The position numbers and the translations under genes were made by a program. From SAR116 cluster bacterium AG-426-I14 (GTDB lineage Bacteria > Pseudomonadota > Alphaproteobacteria > Puniceispirillales > Marisalimonadaceae): a stretch of DNA of 64,000 bases. Shown one piece after another: positions 1 through 7,400 of the stretch (within the stretch, counting starts at the first letter, position 1; each line of letters opens with the position of its first letter). The notes below the pieces were generated by a model, which ran no database searches, was not told where the DNA came from, and saw only the letters and a list, made by a program, of their open reading frames with translations. The stretch covers positions 1 to 64,000 of the forward strand of contig QCNS01000001.1 of NCBI GenBank assembly GCA_003210055.1, in the 5' to 3' direction.

Positions 1-416
1 AATAAAATAGCGTTTTTAAAGTAGGAGGCTGCAATTTCATTATTCCCTAGCTTCACCTCTAATTTTCCTAAATTTAAATTTACAGCTGCTCTTTGACATA
101 GCTCAATGTTCAAGCATTTTAAATAATCAGCCTTTGCATTCTTATAATCACTAATAAAGAAATATGTATTAGCCCTATTAATTAAACTCTCTACAAGGTA
201 ACTGTTAGGTATATCTTTACTTTTAATATTAATAGAAAGTAGATTTATAACACCTTGGTAATCTTTTAATAGAAACTTTTCTTTAGCTGCTTCTACATTT
301 TGAACAAAATTAATTTTGTTTAATTTACTAAAATTGTCGTTAGTGGGTAATGCTGCTAAGACTACATAATTAAGACTAATAAATAAACAGATTGAGAAAA
401 TAAATCTAAGAATCAT
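1..416 (-). CDS. Secreted TPR-like protein, 3' part cut by window edge
   Basis: An open frame runs without a stop from an ATG at 416 to the first base of the window, giving about 138 visible residues; the C-terminus lies outside. The first 22 or so residues form a hydrophobic signal peptide ending near VVLAALP, so the protein is probably exported. Residues about 70-138 look like tetratricopeptide helices (pattern YKNAKADYLKCL followed by LNLGKLEVKLGNNEIAASYF), which usually mediate protein-protein contacts. It lies 56 bases downstream of the SixA-like gene on the same strand and may be co-transcribed with it. The exact role cannot be given; the signal peptide is clear, the TPR call is by pattern only. 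Confidence 0.6.
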   Translation of the reverse strand, partial: MILRFIFSICLFISLNYVVLAALPTNDNFSKLNKINFVQNVEAAKEKFLLKDYQGVINLLSINIKSKDIPNSYLVESLINRANTYFFISDYKNAKADYLKCLNIELCQRAAVNLNLGKLEVKLGNNEIAASYFKNAIL

Positions 417-472
417 GAAGTTATCAAATTTGTTGCAAATATATTACAATAATATTAAATTTTTATGACAAA

Positions 473-991
473 TCAAGTTTTTAATTTTGATGTAAACATT
501 CTGGGAAAAAAATAATCGACAACTTCCCCGTTTTTAAAAACTGGTGATTTAAAATTATTTTCGGAATATTCTATAATAACAACACCACAAGTCACTAAGT
601 TAACAGGTAACTTATTATAACCTTTAGTTGATAATTGATACATTAATGAATTTAAAATAGGATTATGACCTATTACAACCACGGTGCTAAATCCAAGCAC
701 TTTGGAGGTTAATTTTTTTTTAATCTGATCTATTGATGCATGATATAAATCTTCTTCAATCGATAAAAAATTGTCTTTATTGTCCCAATTTAAAAATATA
801 TTTTCGTAAGTTAGCTGTGCCCTTAACGCTGGAGAGATTAAAAACAAATCTGGTTTATCTATTCTTTTTTTAAGTTCCTCAGAAATAACTTTACAAGAAT
901 TATAACCTCTTTTGTTTAAACCCCTTTGAAGATCGTTTACGTTACCACTCCAATCGGATTTAGCATGACGTATTAATATTAATTTAGACAT
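473..991 (-). CDS. sixA: SixA-like phosphohistidine phosphatase (histidine phosphatase superfamily)
   Basis: 172 residues, the usual size of SixA proteins. The N-terminus carries the histidine-phosphatase signature LILIRHAKSDW, where the RHA(K) segment holds the phospho-accepting histidine, and a second catalytic histidine is seen in VVVIGHNPILN near residue 108. SixA removes phosphate from phosphohistidine on signalling or phosphotransferase proteins in the cytoplasm; alphaproteobacterial members of this short family are less well characterised and could act on small phosphate esters. It is the first gene of a minus-strand pair with the TPR protein. No clear ribosome-binding site is seen before the ATG. 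The family assignment is secure, the substrate is not. Confidence 0.82.
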   Translation of the reverse strand: MSKLILIRHAKSDWSGNVNDLQRGLNKRGYNSCKVISEELKKRIDKPDLFLISPALRAQLTYENIFLNWDNKDNFLSIEEDLYHASIDQIKKKLTSKVLGFSTVVVIGHNPILNSLMYQLSTKGYNKLPVNLVTCGVVIIEYSENNFKSPVFKNGEVVDYFFPRMFTSKLKT

Positions 992-1210
992 TTAACATTA
1001 AAATTTTATCATTATTTGAAATGATTAATTATGTAATTTGATTTTTTTATTTTAAGTATTTTTAAATATCAAAAGCACATATCAAGCATTCAAATAAATA
1101 TATATACCTAATAAATAGTACCATAAATATTTTTCTATGAAATTACAATAAATATCAAGCTGGTTTCCATAAAGTCAATTGTCATTTCAATAATTGAACC
1201 CTGGTCCGTG

Positions 1211-1287
1211 TTCCATGGACTACGGTCAATGGGCAGACCACCCACTGACCATTGACCATTGTTGATTAGGAAAAGGGTGCAGTAACC
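1211..1287. repeat. 77-bp perfect direct repeat, copy 1
   Basis: All 77 bases are identical to 3603-3679; the flanks (g/a before, t/c after) differ at once. Inside, 1224-1232 pairs perfectly with 1249-1257 (9 bp), or 1224-1233 pairs with 1241-1250 (10 bp with one A-C mismatch), so two exclusive stems compete for the same left arm. A 7-base unit tgaccat is repeated in tandem from 1246. GC content is well above the surroundings. It has no long open frame. It could be a small mobile repeat or a structured RNA element. Confidence 0.85.
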
Positions 1288-1451
1288 TCCCCCACTTTAA
1301 AAATTTTTTGGGACAAGATTATAATTTATCTATTTATTGATTGAAATTAAAAACTTACGTATTACTTCATCTGACATCCTATCTTCATTACAATTAAATC
1401 TTTATAAAAATTTACAATCAATTAAAATTTTATCAAAAGTTCAAAAGTAAG

Positions 1452-1467
1452 CTTATCATTTGATAAG
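1452..1467. promoter_or_regulatory. Operator-like palindrome upstream of the HD-domain gene
   Basis: CTTATCA (1452-1458) and TGATAAG (1461-1467) are a perfect 7-bp inverted repeat with a 2-base centre, ending 28 bases before the GTG start of the HD-domain gene. The size and symmetry suit a site for a dimeric transcription factor; no T-run follows, so a terminator is unlikely. AT-rich DNA gives such palindromes by chance fairly often. Confidence 0.35.
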
Positions 1468-1495
1468 ACTAAATTAAAATCTTAGGTTAAAATTA

Positions 1496-2038
1496 GTGAA
1501 AAAGAACTTAATAAAAATAGCATATTCATTTGCAGAGGAACGCCACTATGGTCAAGTAAGAAAAGGAAATAAAGGTATTCCTTATTTAGAACATATTAAA
1601 GAGGTTGTAGCACTTGTAAAAAATTCATCAACAAAAAAAAATGATTCGATCATTATAGCATCTTACCTTCACGATGTTGTTGAAGATCGCAAAGCAACAA
1701 GAAAAGAAATTAAAGATTTATTTGGACACGATGTTGTTGAACTAGTTGAAGAAATGACAGATAAACCCTTCTGTTCTGAAGCCGAAAGAAGGTCAAATCA
1801 AATAATGGCGGCTAAAATTATGTCAATTGACGCCTCCTTAATTAAACTTGCGGATAAAATATCTAATATAGAGAATTTATTTCATGACCCGCCTATATCT
1901 TGGAGTAAAAAAGAAATAATTGATTATATAAAATGGGGTCAAGAAGTTGTAAACAATTTACCATATAAAGATATGAAATTAATGAAACGCTTTGATAAAA
2001 TTTGTTTTCAACTTAATAAAAAATTATCTAGTAACTAA
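1496..2038 (+). CDS. HD-domain hydrolase of the MESH1/SpoT-hydrolase type
   Basis: 180 residues, matching stand-alone MESH1-like enzymes. The HD-type metal site is visible: histidine in PYLEHIKEV, the HD pair in ASYLHDVVED, and the aspartate in LIKLADKISN. The C-terminal part (ISWSKKEIIDYIKWGQEVV) follows the MESH1 pattern. Family members hydrolyse the 3'-phosphate of (p)ppGpp, and some act on NADPH, so a role in stringent-response or cofactor turnover is likely; there is no synthetase domain. The start is a GTG with a weak AGG about 10 bases upstream; no in-frame ATG exists before the conserved region. A 16-base palindrome lies 28 bases upstream. It is followed by a separate small gene on the same strand. 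Confidence 0.82.
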   Translation: MKKNLIKIAYSFAEERHYGQVRKGNKGIPYLEHIKEVVALVKNSSTKKNDSIIIASYLHDVVEDRKATRKEIKDLFGHDVVELVEEMTDKPFCSEAERRSNQIMAAKIMSIDASLIKLADKISNIENLFHDPPISWSKKEIIDYIKWGQEVVNNLPYKDMKLMKRFDKICFQLNKKLSSN

Positions 2039-2112
2039 AACAGCTTTAAAATAAAGAACGTTATATTTTTTTAATATTTGTTAAGTATATTATGCTTAAG
2101 GAAGGAGTTTAT

Positions 2113-2373
2113 ATGCTTTTTCATCTTAAATATACGCATAGTGCAGAGAGTTGTTTTAAAAATAATAAAGAAACAAGTGAGATTTTTAAAAATCGTCTTC
2201 GTAAAGCAAATGAGTATGGAGTAACAATTAAATTCAATGTTGGTAACTCACTCGAACATGCAATTTTTATGCTTATAGAAACTGATACTGCTGAGGGTGT
2301 TCATGAATGGCTGGACCCTATAGTTGATTTAGGCCATATCGAACTTACGTCAGTAATTGAAAAGAAGCTTTGA
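2113..2373 (+). CDS. Small DUF3303-like protein (ferredoxin-like fold)
   Basis: 86 residues if started at the ATG at 2113, which has a good GGAG ribosome site 5 bases upstream; a longer in-frame start at 2092 lacks one. The sequence MLFHLKYTH at the start and alternating strand-helix pattern with a late EWLDPIVDLGHIEL suit the small single-domain alpha-beta proteins annotated DUF3303 or dimeric alpha-beta barrel. Proteins of this kind often take part in small-molecule degradation or sensing, but no catalytic residue can be named. It lies 74 bases after the HD-domain gene and could share its transcript. Function unknown. Confidence 0.6.
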   Translation: MLFHLKYTHSAESCFKNNKETSEIFKNRLRKANEYGVTIKFNVGNSLEHAIFMLIETDTAEGVHEWLDPIVDLGHIELTSVIEKKL

Positions 2374-2505
2374 TAGAAATAAAAATAATATATCTTATTC
2401 ACCAAGAAAAATGGTAGATCTACTTTAAACTTTACACAACTTAACCATTGCTAAATAATTGGCAGATTACCTTTTAAAAGTATATTGTTTAAATAAAAGA
2501 AAATT

Positions 2506-3546
2506 ATGAAAGCTCTAATTTTAAAATATATAAACATAGAAAATTTTAATTTTAAATCAGTTTGGACTATAGTTTTGTTATTACCATTATTGGTATTTAT
2601 CTTTATTCCAGATGATTTTAGCTCAATTATTACTTTTGCATCGAAAGCTTTGATGGGGACTATCCCTTTTATATTATTTGCAGTTAGTTTGGTAGCCTAT
2701 TTAAAAGCAAGTGGTGCTGAAAGTTTAGTATCAAAAGCATTTAAAGGTAAAGAAATAAAAACTATTTTTATTGCAACTCTTGTTGGTGGACTTGCTCCCT
2801 TCTGTTCATGTGAAGTTATCCCATTTATAGCAAGTATGCTTGCTTTGGGTGTCCCACTTTCAGCTGTAATGGCTTTCTGGTTGTCATCCCCATTAATTGA
2901 TCCTCCAGCATTATTAATCACTGCAAGTGCATTAAGTTGGGATTATGCAATTGCGAAAACAGTATCAGCTATGGCAATTGGATTAATTGGTGGTTTTGGT
3001 ATTTATATTTTATCAAAATTTGGAATGTTCTCTAATCCACTAAAACAGCTAAATGGATCTGGATGTGGGTCTTGTTGTGTTACTAAAGACCCTTTTAATC
3101 AAAAACTTGAATTAAAATTTTGGAATAATGCTTTAAGAATAAATATCTTCAAAGAAGAATTTAGATCAAACGGATTATTTTTATTGAAATGGTTATCTCT
3201 GGCTTATCTAATTGAGGCATTAATGGTTCAATACCTTTCAGCACAAGTTATTGGAAATTTTTTGTCTGGTGATGGTTTGTCTTCAATTATAATAGGTGCG
3301 TTTGCTGGGGTGCCAGCTTATTTAAATTCATATGCAGCCCCTGCAATTGTATCTGGACTAATCGAACAAGGATTAAGTTCTGGAGGTGCTATGGCATTCT
3401 TAGTTGGTGGTGCAATAAGTTCAATTCCTGCAATGACAGCCGTTTGGTCTTTAGTTAATCGCTCAACATTTATTGCTTATCTTGTATTTGGTTTTGGTGG
3501 GGCTATTTTATGTGGAATAGCTTTTCAAATTTATATGAATTTTTAA
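2506..3546 (+). CDS. Permease of the ArsP/DUF318 family
   Basis: 346 residues with about eight to ten hydrophobic helices. The signature loop APFCSCEVIPF around residue 100 and a second half motif GVPAYLNSYAAPAIVSG are typical of the COG0701 permeases (ArsP, SO_0444-type). Characterised relatives export organoarsenicals or metal ions such as zinc and copper; the Cys-rich cytoplasmic loop GCGSCCV near residue 185 fits thiol or metal chemistry. Cargo cannot be told from sequence. The gene stands alone: 132 bases separate it from the small gene upstream, and the next gene is convergent beyond a 386-base gap containing a repeat. Family call firm, substrate open. Confidence 0.82.
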   Translation: MKALILKYINIENFNFKSVWTIVLLLPLLVFIFIPDDFSSIITFASKALMGTIPFILFAVSLVAYLKASGAESLVSKAFKGKEIKTIFIATLVGGLAPFCSCEVIPFIASMLALGVPLSAVMAFWLSSPLIDPPALLITASALSWDYAIAKTVSAMAIGLIGGFGIYILSKFGMFSNPLKQLNGSGCGSCCVTKDPFNQKLELKFWNNALRINIFKEEFRSNGLFLLKWLSLAYLIEALMVQYLSAQVIGNFLSGDGLSSIIIGAFAGVPAYLNSYAAPAIVSGLIEQGLSSGGAMAFLVGGAISSIPAMTAVWSLVNRSTFIAYLVFGFGGAILCGIAFQIYMNF

Positions 3547-3932
3547 CTTCGATCTTTATTTTGCCTGAGATGATAAGAGATATTGATTAACCTACATAAA
3601 TATTCCATGGACTACGGTCAATGGGCAGACCACCCACTGACCATTGACCATTGTTGATTAGGAAAAGGGTGCAGTAACCCCGGACCCATGGGCTGTGTCT
3701 ACTGTAGACAAGGTTGTAGACAAGCTTTTTATCATTGACGGACTCAATGTATTTGCTAAGCTATTGATATTGTTGGAGTTTAGATAAAACCATTGCTCTG
3801 GTTAGGCATCACACCTCATCTCGAGCGCGCCACATTCAATGTCAGTTTCAGCAATTTTAATATCATCATTGTCTGTTTATATGTAAGTTTTATGCTTAAA
3901 AGTTGTAGTCCCTAATTATTTTTTAAAAAATT
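3547..3932. other. Gene-free stretch with repeat copy 2 and odd, GC-richer DNA
   Basis: 386 bases between convergent genes without a convincing open frame. It starts AT-rich, then has the second copy of the 77-bp repeat, then about 190 bases of clearly GC-richer DNA with CGAGCGCGCC near 3822, very unlike the rest of the window. Small symmetrical elements are present: TGTCTAC-t-GTAGACA at 3696-3710, gtagacaag twice at 3704 and 3716, and CATTGA-cggac-TCAATG at 3733-3749. It may be a non-coding RNA or a relic of inserted DNA. Confidence 0.55.
3603..3679. repeat. 77-bp perfect direct repeat, copy 2
   Basis: Identical to 1211-1287 over all 77 bases, in the same orientation, 2392 bases away. The alternative stems are at 3616-3624/3641-3649 and 3616-3625/3633-3642. 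The two copies bracket the HD, DUF3303-like and ArsP-type genes. Perfect identity in otherwise non-coding DNA means recent duplication, gene conversion or strong selection. Confidence 0.85.
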
Positions 3933-4271
3933 CTATTTTTGATTAGTTATAAAATTATACTTATTATCTTCATCTTCACTTTTTTTAAATAAAAGAACTC
4001 CGAAAAGAACAAAATTACCTATTGGAATTATCCAAAGTACATTAAACCAACCACTATAATTAAGATCATGTAATCTTCTAGTACAAGTAGCAAAAAGAAT
4101 AAAAGAGGAGGCAATGAGTAATAGATACCATATTATTTTTATAAAAAGTAAATTTAGAATTTCAGGCGGTATTATTATTATTAAAGATAAACAAATAAAA
4201 AAAATAATACACCAAGTAATAAGAAATTCTAATCTTTTTGCACGACCTTTGAAACTTAAATATTTTTTCAT
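3933..4271 (-). CDS. DUF805 inner-membrane protein
   Basis: 112 residues, typical of DUF805. The N-terminal FKGRAKRLEF motif and the central RRLHDLNYSGWF motif are diagnostic for this family, and four hydrophobic segments follow the usual topology. The function of DUF805 proteins is not established. The gene is convergent with the ArsP-type permease across the repeat-containing gap and divergent from the small hypothetical gene at 4446. An 80-residue frame on the other strand in the same place is only its shadow. Confidence 0.8.
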   Translation of the reverse strand: MKKYLSFKGRAKRLEFLITWCIIFFICLSLIIIIPPEILNLLFIKIIWYLLLIASSFILFATCTRRLHDLNYSGWFNVLWIIPIGNFVLFGVLLFKKSEDEDNKYNFITNQK

Positions 4272-4445
4272 ATTTCAGACAATATTTTTCTATTTACAAA
4301 TTATATTTCTAATATCGTTTTATGCTTCAGTAAAGTTATTAAAACTTAATCAATAAATGCAATAAGCATCAAATCAAAAATACCACCCACCTAAAACTGA
4401 CAGAAATTGATTTGAACTTCCCTCATTCATTATTAGAATGAAATT

Positions 4446-4676
4446 ATGAAAAAACAATTTGTAATCCGTTCAATTAATAATAGTGACGAAAGTCTCTGTG
4501 TAGATATTTTCCAAAGAGAAGACAATACTTTTGGATTTGATGAGTTTAGAAGAGATAAAGAAACGAATGAAGGTTGGTATAAAATTCAATCATATGGACA
4601 TAATGTCTACTTAACCGAACAGGAAGCATATAATCATGCTTGTGAAAAAATTCTCTGGTTATATAACAAAAATTAG
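4446..4676 (+). CDS. Small conserved-looking protein of unknown function
   Basis: 76 residues, soluble, without signal peptide or membrane segment. The motif FGFDEFRRDKETNEGWYKI followed by EQEAYNHACEKILWL suggests a compact alpha-beta domain. I do not recognise a characterised family. A 6-bp inverted repeat (4423-4428 with 4436-4441) lies just before the ATG and could influence translation. The stop codon overlaps the stop of the convergent hydrolase gene by 4 bases (TTAG read both ways). Real-gene status is supported by the balanced composition and clean ATG; function unknown. Confidence 0.5.
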   Translation: MKKQFVIRSINNSDESLCVDIFQREDNTFGFDEFRRDKETNEGWYKIQSYGHNVYLTEQEAYNHACEKILWLYNKN

Positions 4677-5491
4677 TTTTTTAAAATTCTAGTTATAAAT
4701 TTTTTGTTAGAAATAATTGTTTTTTTAAATGCATTTTCATTGAACTCCATACATGATTGACCTTTTCCATCTTTATATTGAACCATCCTACATTTTTTTG
4801 GTCGATTTTTAAGAAAAGGCAAATCATAACCATGATATGCACCTTCAAATTCTTTAAATACTACTGGTAAAATTTTATCACGTAATTTACTTAATTTATC
4901 TTTCCAACAGTAATAACCTGATAAAGGGTTACCATCATTTCCATCTAATTTCCCATAGTTAATTAAAACTGGAACTTCAAAAGATGTAATATTCTTATAA
5001 CAACCAAATGTATAAGGATAGGTAAGAATAGCACCTACAATTGATGTATCTTTAGGAACTTCAATTTTGTTTGGTTTTGAAATAAATGGTAAAACCATTC
5101 CTGCTCCTGCAGACCATCCAATTAAAATAATTTTTTTTCTATTAATTTTAGGCTTATCCTTTAAGGTTTTTAAAACATTAATTAAATCTTTTTCTCTCCA
5201 TTTTTCCCCTTCGACAGTTGTAGGAAATTTTTGAAATTTGTTACCATATGTGCCTCTGACAGTATAATGATCTAAAACAATTGCAGCACGTCCACTTCTA
5301 GTTGCTCCTTCCGCTTTTTTATGATACGTGATTGAAGGTCCTCCCCTTCCATGACTCATAATAATTGTTGGAAATGGTCCTTCCCCATTTGGATAATAAA
5401 AGTCAGCTTTGTATGATTTAGTTAAACTAATTTTTGGAATAAAAATTGTTATTATAATAAAAATTAATAATTTCTTCACACCCCGCCTCAT
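4673..5491 (-). CDS. Secreted alpha/beta hydrolase of the dienelactone-hydrolase type
   Basis: Alpha/beta hydrolase with the nucleophile elbow GWSAGAG (serine near residue 140), an oxyanion loop MSHGRGG, an acid in NYGKLDGNDGNP and a late histidine in GAYHGYDLP, so the catalytic triad appears complete. I place the start at the ATG at 5491, giving 272 residues with a signal peptide (MRRGVKKLLIF...); an in-frame ATG at 5521 adds ten residues ahead of it, and neither has a good ribosome site. Four cysteines in the mature part would suit a periplasmic location. Likely an ester or lactone hydrolase; substrate unknown. Overlaps the convergent upstream gene by 4 bases. Confidence 0.7.
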   Translation of the reverse strand: MRRGVKKLLIFIIITIFIPKISLTKSYKADFYYPNGEGPFPTIIMSHGRGGPSITYHKKAEGATRSGRAAIVLDHYTVRGTYGNKFQKFPTTVEGEKWREKDLINVLKTLKDKPKINRKKIILIGWSAGAGMVLPFISKPNKIEVPKDTSIVGAILTYPYTFGCYKNITSFEVPVLINYGKLDGNDGNPLSGYYCWKDKLSKLRDKILPVVFKEFEGAYHGYDLPFLKNRPKKCRMVQYKDGKGQSCMEFNENAFKKTIISNKKFITRILKN

Positions 5492-5592
5492 TAAAACAAA
5501 ATTTGAAGGATATTTTATCATACATTTGACACAGTAAATAGGCCATTGTTATAAATGAGTATATTTTGAAGAATTTATAAAAGGGTGCGGTG

Positions 5593-5928
5593 ATGTATAC
5601 AAGAGTTCATACTTTCAAATTTCAAAACAAACTTGCAAAAAGTTCAATGTTAGAAACCATTAGACAATTTACAGATACTCTTTTTGATAAAGGACTCCAA
5701 ATGAGGTTTTTCATAGATATTAATGACACAACATTAAATGTAGTTAATGTTTGGGATAGCGAAGAAAATTCTGCTAAAATTCAAAAATCATTTAATGACA
5801 ATTGGAAAGATATGAAAGATATGGGTATAAACATTAGTATTACTGGTGGTAAAACAACAGCAACTTACTCTGATAAAACTAATTTATCACTCATGACCAA
5901 AAAAAATATATTAATTTCTAAGATTTAA
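5593..5928 (+). CDS. Small protein, possible alpha-beta barrel (ABM-like) fold
   Basis: 111 residues from the ATG at 5593, which has AAGGG seven bases upstream; the adjacent GTG at 5590 is a less likely start. The pattern YTRVHTFKF, a helix, MRFFIDINDTTLNVVNVWDSEENSAK resembles dimeric alpha-beta-barrel proteins that handle small aromatic or quinone compounds, but I cannot name a family with certainty. No signal peptide. Its leader (5543-5593) shares short blocks with the 77-bp repeat. It is divergent from the alpha/beta hydrolase gene and 94 bases ahead of the FkbM methyltransferase. Confidence 0.5.
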   Translation: MYTRVHTFKFQNKLAKSSMLETIRQFTDTLFDKGLQMRFFIDINDTTLNVVNVWDSEENSAKIQKSFNDNWKDMKDMGINISITGGKTTATYSDKTNLSLMTKKNILISKI

Positions 5929-6022
5929 AAAAAGAAAGATATTATAAAGTTGTTAAAGCGATAGGGATTAATATTTTTAATCAAAAGTTACCTTTTGTTT
6001 AATTTTTATTGAATGGAATAAA

Positions 6023-6877
6023 ATGAATGTAAAAGAAATATTAAATAAACTAATTCTCAAACTTAAAGAATTAGATAATGTTCTTACTTTCAGGATTATT
6101 GAAATAGGTGCTCTCAATTTAGGAAAAAAAGAAAAATTTTATGATTTATTGGATTACTTTCCTAATTCAGAAATCTTAGGTTTTGAAGTAGATAAAAACA
6201 TCTGCAAAAGAATGAACACTCTTTCAAAAGTTGGTGTTAAATATTTTCCTTTTGCAATAGGTAAAAAAAAAGAAATTAGAAAATTTTATGAGACGCATCA
6301 TCCCATGTGCTCCTCTTTATATAAACCAAATCATAATCTCCTTTCGCTTTATAATAATATGGAAATTTCTTTCCTTAAAGGAGAGAGTGAAATTGAAACT
6401 ATTGACTTAGATACTTTCATCTCAGAAAATAAAATAGGTAATGTGGATTTTTTAAAAATAGACGTTCAAGGTGCTGAATTAGATATATTCAAAGGAGCCA
6501 CAAAAACAATAAAAAATTTACTATTCATAATTTCAGAAGTAGAGTTTATAAAAATTTATGAAAACCAGCCTCTATTTGGAGATGTTTCTAATTTTTTATC
6601 AGATAATGATTTCATGTTTCATAAATTTTTGGGAATGGGGGGAAGAAGTTTAAAGCCACTAATATTGAATAATAATAAAAACTTTCCTTCACAACATTTA
6701 TGGTCAGATGCAATTTTTATTAAAAACGTTTTAATTATAAAAAAATTAACATCAAGAGAAATTTTAAAGCTCAGTGTTATATCTATTTTATATGAATGTT
6801 TTGATCTTGGTTTCTTTTGTTTAAATATTCATGATGAATTATTTAAAACAAATTACACAAAAATATTTATGAAATAG
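6023..6877 (+). CDS. FkbM-family methyltransferase
   Basis: 284 residues. The SAM-binding Rossmann part starts with FRIIEIGALNLG and continues with EILGFEVDKNIC; the FkbM signature is seen in IETIDLDTFISENKIGNVDFLKIDVQGAELDIFKGA-type sequence around residues 125-160. FkbM enzymes methylate hydroxyl groups on sugars or natural products, often in surface polysaccharide clusters; here there is no glycan cluster around it, so the substrate is open. The C-terminal 60 residues are hydrophobic and less conserved. The gene stands alone on the plus strand and converges with the small gene at 6910. Confidence 0.78.
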   Translation: MNVKEILNKLILKLKELDNVLTFRIIEIGALNLGKKEKFYDLLDYFPNSEILGFEVDKNICKRMNTLSKVGVKYFPFAIGKKKEIRKFYETHHPMCSSLYKPNHNLLSLYNNMEISFLKGESEIETIDLDTFISENKIGNVDFLKIDVQGAELDIFKGATKTIKNLLFIISEVEFIKIYENQPLFGDVSNFLSDNDFMFHKFLGMGGRSLKPLILNNNKNFPSQHLWSDAIFIKNVLIIKKLTSREILKLSVISILYECFDLGFFCLNIHDELFKTNYTKIFMK

Positions 6878-6909
6878 TTATTACTCAATAAAAACATAAA
6901 CAAAACTAA

Positions 6910-7104
6910 TCATTTTTTTTTCATTAAACTTTTAATACTCGAAACAAAAGCAGTTTTATCAATCATATGTTTTAATTTTACAGCAGCAATCTTATCTTCC
7001 AGATTTTTTGAACTATCAATATAAGAATTTATTAAATCTTCATTTCTTGATTTTGCTTTTTGTTCTTCTTTTAATTTTTTTAATTTTATTTTTTCTTCAT
7101 TCAT
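6910..7104 (-). CDS. Small lysine-rich coiled-coil protein, hypothetical
   Basis: 64 residues, very rich in lysine and glutamate and predicted mostly helical; the first 25 residues (MNEEKIKLKKLKEEQKAKS) could form a coiled coil. No known family recognised. It has an ATG start but no clear ribosome-binding site, and AT-rich DNA makes short lysine-rich frames by chance, so the call is tentative. It ends 32 bases from the convergent FkbM gene. Confidence 0.35.
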   Translation of the reverse strand: MNEEKIKLKKLKEEQKAKSRNEDLINSYIDSSKNLEDKIAAVKLKHMIDKTAFVSSIKSLMKKK

Positions 7105-7400
7105 AAGATTATAAAGCTAACATATTCTATATTTTCTTGTAATAAAAAATTTTCACTAAGTTATGTAGAAGTTTTTAATTTAGAAACTATATATGTTAAA
7201 TGAGAAAAGAATTAAAATGTTTTTTTGTAATAACATCATTTTATATAGTTTTAAAAGGTTATATATTTTTTTATATCAATCCTTCTATTTATTTAAATCC
7301 ATAATTTTGTTGATTATGAATCATATAAATAATCTTAAATTTTAATTCAAATCTCTCAAATGCAATTGAAATATTAAACTTATTTTAGTTTATATTTGTT

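Larger units (their letters stand above)
992..1495. other. Gene-free stretch containing repeat copy 1
   Basis: 504 bases between the divergent sixA-like and HD-domain genes with no convincing open frame on either strand. It is mostly AT-rich, but positions about 1195-1300 are noticeably GC-richer and hold the first copy of a 77-bp perfect repeat plus a small stem (1204-1209 with 1215-1220). A 16-base palindrome at 1452-1467 lies near the HD gene start. It must also contain the promoters of both divergent genes, but I see no convincing -35/-10 pair. Confidence 0.6.

Noticed and set aside
992-1495. A tRNA, SRP RNA, 6S RNA or known riboswitch in the gene-free stretch
   Set aside because: No cloverleaf, no SRP tetraloop motif and no riboswitch core could be matched by eye; the repeat stems alone do not fit these families.
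4114-4356. 80-residue plus-strand frame
   Set aside because: Lies opposite the DUF805 gene for most of its length, has low-complexity sequence, and its main part is the reverse image of a recognised protein.
4423-4441. Hairpin before the gene at 4446
   Set aside because: TCATTC/GAATGA is only six pairs with a 7-base loop; noted in the gene entry but not enough for a separate regulatory element.
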